Assembly (NCBI GenBank): GCA_037954665.1
Contig: JBBMOL010000279.1
Coordinates: forward strand, 248,001 to 312,000
Direction of reading: 5' to 3'
Source of the DNA: Laguncularia racemosa
Lineage: Eukaryota > Streptophyta > Magnoliopsida > Myrtales > Combretaceae
DNA length: 64,000 nt
The notes beneath the pieces were generated by a model. The model saw only the letters and a list, made by a program, of their open reading frames with translations, was not told where the DNA came from and made no database searches. Positions 23,641-36,475 of the stretch are shown piece after piece. The translations under genes and the position numbers were made by a program. How positions within the stretch are numbered: position 1 is the stretch's first letter; each line of letters opens with the position of its first letter.

Positions 23641-26600
23641 ATGCAAATATCATAAGAAATGGGGGGCAATTATGTCTTTTTACAATAGAGTATAAATATT
23701 CTATGTTGACCTAGAGCGCCTCTTGTTGGCCATTTTACATAGTAACAACACAAAGAAAGGAAAACGCTCTTTGGAGGATATAAGGGTGACTAAGGGAATC
23801 CATCAACGTTCAACTAGGTTACACGAGGTAAAGCTTTCTATGAAAGAAATAGTAAACATGAGTATAAAAATTGAGGTTAAAATGATTGTTGCTACATGAT
23901 TTCAACATAAATTGGATTGAGGAAGAATGAAACAAGCACAAAATTCATTCGATTAAGAGTTCAGGAGATGAAAATGAAGAAGTAAGTATCTTAACTTATG
24001 AAAGTTGATTAGAAATTACATGTATTAGGATTAAATTAAGCTTAGAATTAAGGGATGTTTGAATTGTATTGAATTTGAGAAGAAGAAATTACGATTTGTG
24101 GAGAAAAATGAGGAACATGGTCAAGTACACGCCCATGTATTTTCATGTGCTGGAATGAATGTGTAAAAGTACACGGTTATGAACACGGCAATGTATTTGG
24201 GTGTGTTGAAATACAAAAAGGTACACGGCCACCAGCATGACTATGTACTTAGGTGTGTCAAAATACAAAAGGTACACAGTCATCATTACAACCATGTACT
24301 TGGGTATGTCAAAATATAAAAATATATAGAAAGGTGCACAACCTCTAGCATAGTCATGTTTTGCTTCCGTGTCCCTTTACATAGCCTTCTACATGGCTAT
24401 GTTCATTTAGAACACTTTCCATTCCATTTTATTGCATTCAATTGTAATGCTAAAGGTATGTAATTGGGAATGTGTAAAGGTTTAGAGGATTTGTGAGACT
24501 ATAAGTGTGAGGAGATTAGTTGTTGGATTTAAGGTGCGTGTAACTTGTTTGTTGCTTTGTGCTTGTTTAAGATAGTATATACATTGAACTTTATTAAGTT
24601 GAATGAAATGGTTAAGTGTTTAAGTAGTTGTTGTTTGTGCTTAGCTTGGCTTAGGAGCCAGAAGTGGCAGATCCCTTGGAAGCACCTCAATAATCCTTGT
24701 GTGACGTTGTCCCTTATGGAGTCAAGCTTGGAAATGATTTGAGTTGGTTTAAGGTTTAAGTTGTTAAGTGCTCATAAGTGTGAGGCTCGTAGTGGCAATT
24801 CTCATCACCATGTTTCAAGTTTAAGAGATCATGGGTGTGGAGCCCATAGTGGCAGTTCTCTGTCACTACATTTAGGGCTTAAGGGATCATGGATGTGAGG
24901 TCCATGGTGGTAATTCTCATTACCAATTCATGTTCCAACTATTTAAGTATGTTAAGGGGGGTCATGAGTACCTTATTGTTGATTATGGGCTTAAAATAGA
25001 TCATGAAATGGTTGCTTGCTATTTAAATGTTGCGTAGTGTATGTGTATTAAGTTCTTGTGTGTTCACACAAATATGCTTATACTATACATATTGAGCATT
25101 AGCTCACCCTTCATGGAAATTAAGAAGTAAGTATCCTAACTTATGAAAGTTGATTAAAAATTGCATGTATTAAGATTAAATTAAGCTTAGAATTAAGGGA
25201 TGTTGGAATTAGATTGATTTGGAGAAGAAGAAACTAGGGTTCGTGGAGAAAAATAGGGAACACAATCAAGTACACACCTATGTACTTGCACATGCTAAAA
25301 TGAATGTGTATGGAAAAGCACATGGTCACCAACACGATCGTATACATGAGTGTGTCAAAATATAAAAAGGTATACAGTTATCAACACAGTTGTATACTTA
25401 GTTGTGTTGAAATACAAAAAGGTATACAGTCACTAACACAACCATATACTTAGGTGTGTTAAAATAGAAAAATATACAGAAGGGTACATGACCTTTAGCA
25501 CGACCTTATTCTACCTTATGTCTCCTTACATGGCCTTCTACATAGCTATGTTGATTTGGACACTTTCCATTCCATTTTATTCCATTAAATTGTAATCCTA
25601 AAGGTATTTAATTGGAAATGTGTATAGGTTTGGAGGATCCTGAGACTGTAAGTGTGAGGAGATCAACTATTGGATTTAAGGTACATATAACTTGTATGTT
25701 GCTTTATGCTTGTTTAAGATAGTATATATATTGAACCTGATTAAGTTAAATGAAATGGTTAAGTGTTTAAGTGGTTATTGTTTGTGCTTAGCTTGGCTTA
25801 AAGGCCAGTAGTGCCAAATCCTTAAAGAGAATTCTAATGATCATAATGTGACGTTGTCCCTAATAGAGTCGTGCTTAGAAATGATCTTGGTTAATTCAAG
25901 GTTTAAGTGGTTAAGTTTTTATGGGTGTGGGGCCCATAGTGGTTGTTTCCATCATCAAGTTTAAATGCTTAAGGGATTATAGGTGTGGGACCCATAGTGG
26001 CAATTCACATCACCACATTTAAGGTTTAAGGAATCATGGGTGTAGAGCCAGTAGTGACAGTTCCCATCATTAATTCATGTTTTAACTGTTTAAGTGTGTT
26101 GGGGAAGGGGGGGTCATGAGTACCCTACTATTGATTGTAGGCTTAAAATAGATCATGAAATGGTTACTTGCTATTTAAATGCTATATAATGTAAGTGTAT
26201 TAAGTTCTTATGTGTTGATGTGTGTATGCTTGTGTTATATGTACTAGGTATTAGCTTTCCCTTTGGGGATATATTTTTAAATATAGTTACTAATGGTGTT
26301 GATAATCAAGAAGGTGGCTTGGGAGTGAATGAACTAGAGAGGGAGGAAGAAGATGAGTTTCATTATTATTATAGTGAATAGAACTTAGGAGAAGTTGAGT
26401 TACATATATGTTTAGAGCAAATTATAATAGTGTTTTATAATCATCCCACTAGATTAGATGTAATTTATGGGTTTCATGTTAAATTGGTTTCAATGTTTGA
26501 ATGATGAATTAGACTATACTTATGTAATGTTGAGTATATTGAGTGTATTAGATTGTGGTTATAGAAATACAGGATTAAATGTTATTAGAGTAGTTCTAGA

Positions 26601-26665
26601 GCCTTAATGTGTCTTTATATGGTAATGACATGTGGTGAGCTATAGCCTTCCTAGGTTTTTGGGTG
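23641..26665 (+). repeat. LTR-like repeat B, plus-strand copy
   Basis: A G-run (GGGGGGCAAT, 23660) and TATAAATA (23691-23698) precede about 3 kb of non-coding text with clusters of CACGG and CATGTACTT motifs and with CATGGGTGTGGAGCCCATAG-type blocks repeated several times. Parts match the minus-strand copy at 14467-16200. GGTGTTACA at 26657 may be the right LTR end. No coding region is attached, so it may be a solo LTR, with boundaries uncertain. Confidence 0.55.
23979..26263 (+). repeat. Tandem duplication, two units of about 1145 bp
   Basis: Unit 1 (23979-25123) and unit 2 (25124-about 26263) both start GAAGTAAGTATC(T/C)TAACTT and follow each other through the same landmarks: the motif array, AAGCTTAGAATTAAGGGATG, the GTGTGGRGCCCATAGTGG blocks, and an end near TTAGCTCACCCTT / TTAGCTTTCCCTT. 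They differ at many positions, so the duplication is old. Confidence 0.85.
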
Positions 26666-26670
26666 TTACA

Positions 26671-27345
26671 ACATCACAACAAACTTTACATACAAATGAC
26701 TAGCTAATTATTCAAGCACACTGCAAAGATATTGAATTTCACTCCAAGCTTCACATAACAATAATGTTAACACTCAAGACCTTGATATTGCATGCCAACC
26801 ATAGCTTGTTGTGAATTGCAAATCTTCATTGAGGCATTACATCGAATAGAGCATGCACATATCACCTTGTAGCTAGTGTTCCATGACATGAATCCTTGCA
26901 ATAACCAATGAATAATGAGACACAACATAGTAAACTATTCAAGGAGCCACAAAAGGAGCCCCTAACTTTATTATCAAAAATAAATGAACCATCCTAGCTT
27001 CTAGTAAAATAGGAACGGATATGGACTAATAAATTCTCTCCAACCTCTTCACCTGCATCATTGGCTAGGTTGCATTTTCATTTGTCCAAGAATGGGTACT
27101 ACTCATAACTCGTCTTGTAATCCCAAAAGGTTGATTGAGTGCCTACACTTTTAGAGTAAATACTAAGTAATTTTGATTTCACAACACTAATTCACATAAC
27201 ACAATTAGAATAATCAAGCACTTGCACATGGCATCATGGCCTTAAATGTTAAAGAGGAGGTTGAAATTCTTGTTAAATAACTTGTCATCTTTACTACCTA
27301 ACTCCTCTCTCTCTCTCTTTGTTTAATTTTTGTTTTTTGGACTTT
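26671..27345. other. Stretch without recognised genes
   Basis: No domain, repeat pair or RNA gene seen. CTCTCT runs occur near 27305-27320. Confidence 0.4.
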
Positions 27346-27765
27346 GGTTGAGAGGAATTTAATTGCTTGGAATGCTGTTATAGTATGATGAATGGAAATA
27401 TAAGAAGGGGGTAAAGCTCTTAATCTATTCCAAGAAACAGGTGTGGATGGGATGGTGCTAGATTGTTTCATTGTTTTGTGTGCTTTTAGCATGTGGCTAG
27501 TTGGGATGTTTGGAGAGTGGCAATGAGATTTATGATAATGCTCAGATTGAAGAAATTGGGAGAAATTTAACTGTGCAAAATGCACCCTTTGATATGTTTC
27601 TGAAATGTGGTGATGTAGATAAGGGTAGAGCTTTTATTTGAGGAAATGCCTAAAAGGAATGTTGTTTCATGGAGCACCATGATTGTTAGGTATGGAGTTA
27701 ATGGAAAGATTGAAGAAGCTATAGCTTTGTTCTCTAGGATGCAAAAGGAAGGACATTGCTGAGCT
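27346..27765 (+). pseudogene. PPR-protein pseudogene fragment (PLS type)
   Basis: Pentatricopeptide repeat proteins bind organellar RNA in mitochondria and chloroplasts. The fragment reads across frames: ERNLIAWNAV at about 27352, then FQETGVDGMV at about 27433, a middle part equivalent to one and a half repeats, and MPKRNVVSWSTMIVRYGV, EEAIALFSRMQKEGH at about 27640-27757. These MPxRNVVSW and ALFxxMQ signatures are those of PLS-class PPR repeats. About four repeats are covered, with several frameshifts and stops and no start codon, mitochondrial presequence or E/DYW tail. It is a dead fragment, perhaps captured or left from a retrocopy. Confidence 0.78.
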
Positions 27766-28867
27766 ATCTAGGAATGAAGTCTCACATTTAAGTTAATGAC
27801 TAAAGGATATACTAAAACTAAAAAGCTTAGACTATGAAAAGCATGGTGTGGTGTAGACTAAATTTGTTGGACACTTAGGAGCAAGCGGGTATACCTCGGA
27901 CTTACAAGTTTTATTAAGAAAATTCTAAACTTTAGGAATTTGGAGTGGATTTTTTTTTTTAAAAAAAAACTTATAAATATACTATTATACTTGAACTAGC
28001 TCTCATATGTATTTCTTAATTCCACATATTTTTCTTCATAAGTAAGATTTTTATGAAATTTTGTTGACTTTGACATTTCCCTTTTAGCATCCTTCTTTTC
28101 CAACTATAAAACAAACTCCTCTTCATTTATCTTTGTAAGTAGTAAGATTGTCTAGTCAACTGTCCTCCCCTTAAGTGGTAGTGATCAAACTTCGCTATTG
28201 TTAGCATTTGCAATGGGAAAAGATACAAAGAAGAATAAATCATGCAGCGGTAATATTGATAGGGGCAAAGATATAGTAGCTTTTTTAGACAGTCATGTGC
28301 CAAGAGTGCCTTCATGTCAATTTAAATAGCCTGATCCATCAATTAGGAAGGATTACTTTTGGACTGGTATAGATGAAAGAGACACATGTAAGTACCAACA
28401 TATTGATGAGATTTGGCACTTCATAAAGCAAGAATCCCAAATTGAAGATAGAGAAAATATAAGGGGATAACTCTATACTAAACTTTAGGAATGAAAGGGG
28501 GGAACTTGCCCTTTTATCCTAAAGGATCAAAAGATATAGTGAATCTACTTGGGGCTCAAGAGAAACTTAATGCTGGTGAAGCTGGGTTTGTCTTGTTGTG
28601 TTCGCACAGAGGCCTTCGTTCCCTTCATCATTAGAGTGATTCTTCTACTTGTTTCTTAAAGCATAAAGTTATGCTACATTCACCCCATAGGTCACTTGAC
28701 AATTCATATTTGATTAGGGTGTTCCTTGGGTTGTCTAGAAGTTAGGCAATTATACTTCCCTTTTTCATCACTTTTTGGACTTGCTTGGTTAGATGGTTAA
28801 CATATTAGACCAATTGCTTTGTTGACATTAAAGAGTATATATCTAAAGCGATTGAGGAAGAACTACT
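27766..28867. other. Stretch without recognised genes
   Basis: Only short frames with no known domain. Poly-T followed by poly-A at 27950-27970 could mark an old insertion boundary. Confidence 0.4.
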
Positions 28868-29329
28868 AGAGTAGGTGATCTCAAGAGGGTTTAAGCGCTT
28901 TGGTGATAGGTAAGTGTGCTTTAATATTTTCTTGTTTTGATCTTTTGAGAGAAAAACTTAGTAGAGTGATGGTCCCCTTTTTTAATGAGGATGCCTTGTG
29001 TATTTATAGGTCTAACTATGAATCTCATCCATTGGATGGTGATATTGATCGATGGTTACGAGTAAATGAACCCTCATATGGGCTTCTCATAAACCAAAGC
29101 CCATTAAAAGCCTTTAATTCATGAGCTTTATTAAGAAAGCTAGATCATACTAGTTGGTTTAACGGGCACTACTCTAAGCTCACCATGGTAAATCTCTCAT
29201 AATCATGTCAAAGTTATATGGGCTTAACTCTTTGGGTTCTATTACTTTAACTTAAAGAGTCAAATCCATTTAGATTATTAAGCTTAAAGCCCATAATTTG
29301 ATTAAGTGCTCTACAAAACTTCCTCTCAT
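28868..29329 (+). repeat. Dispersed repeat copy 2
   Basis: It matches 12907-13431 without the solo LTR and without the internal 100-base duplication. Shared blocks include GGATGGTGATATTGATCGATGG / GGATGGTGATGGCAATCAACGA and TTATATGGGCTTAACTCTTTGGG. Confidence 0.7.
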
Positions 29330-29382
29330 AATTTTTTTTTTATCTCTTCTACTTAGTCATTTATTACTATAATCCATTTGAT

Positions 29383-30318
29383 AGCACGAATCTCAAAAAA
29401 TGGGGGATAAGTACATCAACATTCATATTTATATTAAAATTCAGTTATATCTATATCAAGTGAACTATTTATATAGTACTCTCCATATCTATGCTAAAAC
29501 TTTATGTAATCTTCTATATCACAAGTGAGTCTTTGAATTTGGAGTATAATCTATATGTGTCATCACATCAAGTATGTTGTTAAATTAGTATTGCTCATAT
29601 TATTGTAGGGTCATAAACTTACAAGACTTGTAGAGGGGGAAAAAAAGTATAGTGAACTCAAACGAATCACTTTATATATAAAGTCTTTCATTGATTTTGA
29701 TATAAACATGGCAAACATGAGTGACATGTTTGAAAATTGAATTTTATTACAAGTATGGGAAACTTCTAATATACTTGTTCTACTTAAAGTAGGTAGCATG
29801 CTTTAGATATGTGATTTAGTGGCATTAATCTTAAAAGTAGGGGATAAGTACATGAAAATTCATATTTTATCTTTTTTTTTTCCCAAGAAAATCCATATTT
29901 TATCAAAATTCAGATATATCTATATATTAAGCAGATAATTTATACTCTCCATATATATGCTAATATTTAATGAAATTTCCTATGTCTCAAGCGAGTCTTA
30001 GAATTTGAAGTACTCTGCATTTGTATCATCACATCAAATAAGTTGCTAGATTAATATATTTTTTCATATTATTGTAGGGCCATAAACATACAGAACTTGG
30101 CAAGGAAAAAAAAAAAAAAGAGAAGAACAACAACATAATAACATAGTGAACTCAAACGAATCACTTTAAATCTAAATTCTTTTATTGATTTCGATATGAA
30201 GATAGAAGACTTAAATAACTCGTTTCAAATATAAAAATTGAATTAATACAAATGTAGAAGGTTACTAATATACTTGTTCTACTCAAAGCCGGCTGCGCAT
30301 ACTCGATATGCAATTTAG
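29383..30318 (+). repeat. Tandem duplication, two units of about 440-490 bp
   Basis: Unit 1 (29383-about 29815) and unit 2 (about 29822-30318) share GGGGATAAGTACAT, the ATTCAG(T/A)TATATCTATAT block, TCATATTATTGTAGGG(T/C)CATAAAC, the ACTCAAACGAATCACTTTA block, and CTAATATACTTGTTCTACT. They are diverged at many sites. No protein recognised. Confidence 0.8.
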
Positions 30319-30528
30319 TAATACTGTTTTTCCATGAGAAATAAACAAATTACACTACCTGACACTATCGCAGCAGCGCTGTTGAGGGGCTTCTTCTTAT
30401 ATCGGTTTGCAACCTTTCATAATGCAACTAAAATAGCACTAGCAAATATTAACCATTAACACACTCGAGCGACATCAATTCATTAAATTATATCAATGCA
30501 CTATCTTTTGTTCTGCGAAGTCTTAGCG

Positions 30529-30803
30529 GCGTTTGTTTGTTAAAAAATTGTGGTACTAAACTAGTCAATTATCTTTATTCTGCATTTGGTTGAAAAAAAT
30601 GATTTAAGTACTGAACAAAAAAGAAATGAAGTATTGGACAAAACGACTGAAATTTGTACCATGTTAAATAAGATAAAAATTTTTGTCATAGAACAAAAAA
30701 TCATTTTTTTTTAAATTCCCCAAATATCCCTATTCATTTGTTGTGTTTTTGTCGCTTTTTCAAAAACAAATCCTTATGTTAATATAGTATTGCACGGTTT
30801 CAC

Positions 30804-30841
<38 letters not shown>

Positions 30842-31205
30842 TTTTTATAGCAATTATTAAAAATTACTAATATAATATTTATAATGTGAATTATTAATTT
30901 TTTCAATTAATTGATTTACATTTATTATTTTATATAATTCATAGAATTACATGTGAATTAAATAATCTCTTTCAATTGTATTTTTTTATAATATTAAAAA
31001 TGTAATCAAATAATTATAATATTATACAAATGGTATGATTGTCAAAATTATCATGTTCAATGTAGTATTTTGCAATTTTAAATAATGGATAAAATAAAAA
31101 TTTTGTTCAGTATTAAATACACAAAACTTAATACAATTTTTTTTTTGTTTTGTACTGTTAAATAATTTTTATACTGCTCGGTACTAATAATCAAATGTTA
31201 TCATA
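30529..31205. repeat. Possible MITE (hAT-like), AT-rich
   Basis: The left edge GGCGTTTGTTTGTTAAAAAA and right edge TACTAATAATCAAATGTTATC are imperfect inverted repeats of the GCGTTTGNTT type seen in some plant MITEs. The interior is very AT-rich and non-coding and carries a TAA microsatellite. No clear target duplication was found, so this is tentative. Confidence 0.35.
30804..30841. repeat. TAA microsatellite
   Basis: About 12 uninterrupted ATA/TAA units. Confidence 0.95.
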
Positions 31206-34201
31206 GTTTGTGGCTTCGCTTGATGAATAACCTCACTGGCATGGGGACGACATCGGCACTGCACATCATAATTACTGCGTAGCAAGAGTAATCTCAGTCG
31301 GGAGGGCCGTGGAGTCGATGGCCATAACAACGTATACATGTGGTATTTTATTGGACATATCCTTTCATAATGATTAAATTGGGATATATTGATATTTTTT
31401 TATTGTATTTTTAATTTAATATTATAATTAATAAAGATGAAATAAATATTATCTATAATAAAAAATTATACATAATAAATACTAAAATATTAATTTATAC
31501 CTATTTACTAATAAGTGTCATTGTTACAGAATAATTTTTCTATTATCTATCTACTCTATTTTGGAATACAATTCAGCCTTAAAATTTTGCATATTATTGG
31601 AAATTGTAATATAACCAATTGGGCAGCAGATTTCTAAGTTGTGTGGAGGAGGAGCAAACAGAGAATGGATAAGAGGGATAGAGATGTAAAAGAGAGAAAA
31701 GTTGGGATATTTCCGTTAGAACAGACTTGTATAACACGGATTACCATACCTGTTGTATGTTTCAACAGGACTTATGGTAAATGTCTGATCAATCATCGAT
31801 TTAAAAGCCTGATTGTTCGTGTCATGGTCCCCCATTTATTAGCACATGAGATGCTTGAGGGCGACTACGGACAAGAAGCCAACTTGACTAAGGTCTACGG
31901 ATGATCAGCTACCACCTCATTGATTTGGTTGGATCTAATGGGACTTATCAAGTAAAATGTATGCCACAATTGAGCATTAACTTTACGAGTAAAACTGGTA
32001 TTTGTCCCATTTGGATGACCTCAGTTGCATAGTCAACCATAAAGTAATTTAATTGTGAATCAATTTCAAATTCTCTAATCATGGTGATTAAGTGCTTTGT
32101 TAGAAATTATAGATTGAATTTACCAAAGTTGTAACTTAAAAAAAAAAGATAGTTATAGCATATGATTGTATAATAGATTGATTTTATATATCGATTACTT
32201 TATCTTGATTTCTTGACGTCTTATAAATTATTTTTGTTTCACTGTGCCTTTATATCCATATACAAGCTTTTCATTATATTGCCAATTCTTTTACTGTTTA
32301 GAAATTTCAATGTTTTTTGTAGGTAATTTGCATTAGCGACGAAATTATCCTTGCAAATGTAAGACATCCAATTGTTAGATCCATCACTTTTGATTTGGCA
32401 AATAAGATAAATTATAAAATTTCTATAAAAGTGACCACTGAAAATCAAACTAAATTATAAATTACTGTATTTACTATTTGTTTAAAATATCTAAATACTT
32501 CAATCAAATAGTATGTATCATCTTAAGTAAGAAAGAAAGTCAATGATCAAAGTGAACAAATATATTTGTCTGGTCCCTTGGTCATCAAATTAAGTTGGAT
32601 CAGTCTTCAAGATTTTATATTGGCTTTACCATTTCTTTTCACCATCCCAAACTTAGTCATTGCCTATGCAAAGCCATTGGTCTTGATTTTTTTTACTAAT
32701 CCCACTAAGGTAGTGTTATGTGTGGTAGCCTCTAGTGAGAGATCCTAAGTCTGTCAATAGCAATAATATCAGTCTTTTGAAAAATTATAAAAACATAAAT
32801 GGTGTCAGGTATTCTAGTATAAACTTATTTATACTTAAATAAGTTCACACGAGATTTTGTTTAGTGTAAATCACTATGAGCTAATTATTCTTTTTCTAAA
32901 GAAATAAAATGAGTTATCCAACTATATGATTAAATCATTGGAACTTATCAAATTGATGAATGTAGAGGATTACTAAAATACATGGAAAAATTGACAAGTT
33001 ATTAAATAGCACGGTATTGTATAACATGAATGTTCTATTTCTTCTAGGCATCAAGAATCAATATTGGTTAAGCTAAGGTCTCAAGAGGTGGGATGTTCAA
33101 CCTTAAAATAATTTGTTTATGATGAAAATTTTCCTCTGTTTACAAAGGTAGATGGAATTTCATAAAAATTTTAACCAATTATTTTTTTTCCTTGCAAAAA
33201 TGGTCAAACATATATTTTCTAGCAAATTATTAAGGTAAGAAGTCATTTGCAATCGGTTTCAAATTTTTGCGAAGGATTTTTTCATTAAAAAAGCTCAACC
33301 CTTTTATAGAAATTCCATCCGCACGGAAGCACTATTTATATTCATTCGATCAATAATGCTCTATTTTATTCTTTTTAAAGTTTTTGTTATCAAGCAACTA
33401 TGTAAAAAGTATAAAATACGGGCACCAATTTAGATTACTAACACGGCATATCTTATCAGCATGTAAAAATGCATTAACAAACCGCTAATAGTTAAAATTT
33501 GTATACAAAATAGAAACCGTAAAGTCTGGCAAGGTGGCTACCCTCTCCTTCAATTTGCCACAAGCAGAACAATCCATCTGAGATAAAGGTAGCTACTGCC
33601 ATCTATTCAGTTAAAAATTGTCAATTTTTCTGTTTACTTTCGTAACATCGATGGTTGGCGTTAATACGTCACCAATTTATTAATTTTTTATGGTCATCTT
33701 TCAATTAAAAATACTACCAAAATAGTATACAAAATTCTATTTCTGTGTTTTTATATAATTTTAATTTTAATAATTAATTGTTAAAATTGAAAATTAGAGG
33801 ATTTAATTACAAACTGTCAACAAGTTCAACCGTTTCAGGACTTTTCTTGCATTTTTATCCTTAAAATTATATGCTCTTTATGCTGGGCATTATAAATTTT
33901 TCCAAGCATAACTCGTTGAAGGATGGAAGTGCGAACGAATCAAAGCTATACCTTCTCTCCCATAGATATCCCTTAACAAAGTTTTTTCTTTCGATACAAA
34001 AAACGCTTATCTTTTACACCACACACCCATAAAGAACTACATCTTGCGGTAGAAACATCGTAATTTTCATCGTCTAATATATAGTTTATTCGCGATTTTC
34101 ATTCGATCGTCTTAGAACTCGCTAGCCAAATACGCGTAGAAACTATCACTTCATGTCGTTGACGTTACACTTATCAATTTACATAAGCCTTAGTTCGGAT
34201 T
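31206..34201. other. AT-rich, low-copy-looking stretch
   Basis: A basic 87-codon frame at 31641-31904 and a hydrophobic 60-codon frame at 32566-32748 are not recognised and lack supporting signals. The end of this stretch is the 3' flank of the secreted-protein gene that ends at 34202. No transposon pair seen. Confidence 0.4.
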
Positions 34202-34627
34202 CTAAGGTTTTGCTTCAATAACTTCACCAGCATTTGGTGGATAGCAGCTACGTCGTTTATATTTACTACAAGAAGATAGATGTGGAGGTGGAGGTGGGGT
34301 ATATCCGTGGCAGCTGCGTGAATATGAACTACAAGATCTACCTCGTGGACTAGGATACTTGGGTTCATATGCACGCCCATTTGCTCCGGTTTCTGCAGTT
34401 TCATTTACTGGAAGAAAGAAAAAAGAAAAATACTAATTACATGGTAAATATGAAATTCTCGTTTGACACAGCGCAAGAGATGTGGAAAGCTCGGTAAAGC
34501 TGCATATATACTTACTACCTGTCTGCTCTTCGGCAATCTCAGCCAAGTTCCTCGCTGCTACCACTGAAGACAGCAAAAAAGCAAGAACTGCCATGAAACC
34601 CAACAAAACATGAACTTTGGAAATCAT
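34202..34627 (-). CDS. Small secreted Cys/Pro/Tyr-rich protein, two exons
   Basis: The minus-strand ATG at 34627 opens a clear signal peptide (MISKVHVLLGFMAVLAFLLS, then a SVVAARNLAE boundary). That N-terminus resembles the leader of plant glycine-rich secreted proteins (Pfam GRP family), in which ARxLAE follows the cleavage site. Exon 1 is 34627-34516, using the strong donor GTAAGTATAT; GTAGTAAG three bases upstream would also keep frame. Exon 2 is 34407-34202, after a T-rich tract and CAG. The product is 105 residues. The mature part is not Gly-rich: it has four Cys in RSC/SSC contexts, several Tyr and a run of five Pro (GYTPPPPPHLSSC). Role in cell wall or apoplast is inference. No stop or shift interrupts it, unlike all neighbours. 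The TATA box is uncertain; CATAAATATAG lies only about 20 bases upstream of the ATG. Confidence 0.72.
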
Positions 34628-35375
34628 TTTCCTCAGCTATATTTATGCTTCTCTAAAAAGATATTGCTATTTTGGCAAGGATGATGGAAAGGAAGTTCCT
34701 TGTTATAGCCTAAACCACACACATTTGTTGAGGAGCCCACTAAAATATGGACTTTTTTTTAAAAAAAAATTCCGAAATAAAGTATTGGAGAAACTTATTC
34801 GTAAAACATAGAATGCAGCTTTAGTTTTGTGAAAATTTTTGGAAATCCACAAAACTGAAGACGCAGACCATGTCTATACCTTCAGTGTAATACCTTGGAA
34901 ATAGTTTTTGGAATCATCCCCAACCATTGAATAATTCATACAAAAATCTTGCAAACTTATAACCATTATTACTTCAAACCTATGAAAATTATTTCAAAAT
35001 GATACAGTAAATGTATAGGTATGACTACATGTGAACACAGAAAAAAAAAATCTGCATCTTCAATTTGACATATAAATAGATATTCTCATTCTCAGTGTTT
35101 TGGGTATCATTTGAATCTATTCTTCCATTCTTCTTTCTTCTACAACATCAAATGTTTTGTTTTTTTATTTTTTGTTTTACACAGGTCTATCTTCTACATC
35201 GATGTGCATAGAAAAATTGATAGGAGATATTTGCAACTTCTTTAATTAAGCTATATTTCGATATGTTTTTCTTGATAAGAAATTAATTTTTTCTCTATTG
35301 TATTACTTTTTCTTGTTGCATAAAAAATAATCTGCAATTGTTTTGCACTCTATCTTTTTTATTAAAATACCAATA
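34628..35375. other. Upstream region of secreted-protein gene
   Basis: Non-coding and AT-rich; it should contain the promoter of the minus-strand gene. A TATAAATAG at about 35081 points the other way, and no plus-strand gene is seen after it. Confidence 0.4.
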
Positions 35376-36475
35376 GTTGTTAATTAATTGTTAACTAGTA
35401 ATATGTTAGGTGGTAATTCATGATTAGTTAACATTAAAAATGGATTACTAAAAAATTTAGTATTTTTTGTAAATGAAATGTTTGTATTTGTTATTGTCAG
35501 ATTATTAAGTGAGTAATCATTAATTACTAATTGATTAGTCATTGATGAGTCAATAATTAATCATTAGAAACTTAATTAGAAAAAAAAATTAAATAGATTG
35601 TTAATGTAACATATGTTTGCATTGTTGTAAAAGTAGTTGTACAATAAAGTTGTTCCTAATTAATTGTTAATTAGAGAGTAGTGAGTTACTAAAATGTCAT
35701 TAATGAACCATTAGGGAATTAATTAGTGCAAAATTTTGGATTGATTGTAAATCATTTATGTTGGTATGTTATTTTAAAAATTATCAAAATATTACGTTGT
35801 TAATTAATCATTAATTAGCGACTAATTAGTCATTAATATGCCATTAATTATCTGTTAAGATTTCAATTAGTAAAAAATTCTATATTGAATGTAAATGTAA
35901 TATTTTTGTATGCTATTTAAGAAATCATTATAAAATGAAATTGTTGTTAATTAATCATTAGTTAGTTGTTAATACGACATTAATTAACCATTACAAAATT
36001 GATTAGTAAAAATATCATATTGATTGTAATTGTAATATCTTGATATGACCTTATAAGAATTATCATAAAATTAAGTTATTGTTAATTAATTGTTAATTAG
36101 TCAATAAATAGTCATTAAAATGTCATTAATTAATAGTTAGGATTTGAATTAATAAGAAAGTTCGTATTGATTGTGAATGTAATATTTTGGTGTGTTATTG
36201 TAAAAATTGGCATAAAATGAAAATGTTATTAATCGATCATTATTTTGTGATTAATTAGTCGTTAATATGTCATTAATTAACCATTAGGAAATTAATTAGT
36301 ATGAAATTCATATTGATTATAAATGTAATATGTTGGTACGTTATTGTAAGAATTGTAGTAAAATTGTGTTATAGTTAATTAATCATTACTTAGTCAATAA
36401 TTACTTGCTAATACATCATTAATTAACCATTAGAAAATTAATTAGTAAAAAATTTCATATTGATGATGTTGATAA
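35376..36475 (+). repeat. AT-rich tandem array, about 140-bp unit, roughly eight copies
   Basis: TTGTTAATTAAT-type unit starts recur near 35386, 35657, 35800, 35943, 36078, 36216 and 36373. Each unit continues with a CATTAATTAACCATTAG-type block, then AAATTAATTAGTAAAAA, then TATTGATTGTAAATGTAATAT and a (G/A)AATTRTCATAAAAT end. Units differ in many bases. The array ends about 30 bases before the PMD start codon and may be a subterminal part of the MULE. Confidence 0.85.

Noticed and set aside
31641..31904. Host gene of 87 codons
   Set aside because: No conserved domain, splice context or promoter seen; similar-sized frames occur by chance here.
35376..36475. CRISPR-like array
   Set aside because: Units are diverged and contiguous without unique spacers, and the DNA is plant; a tandem satellite explains it.
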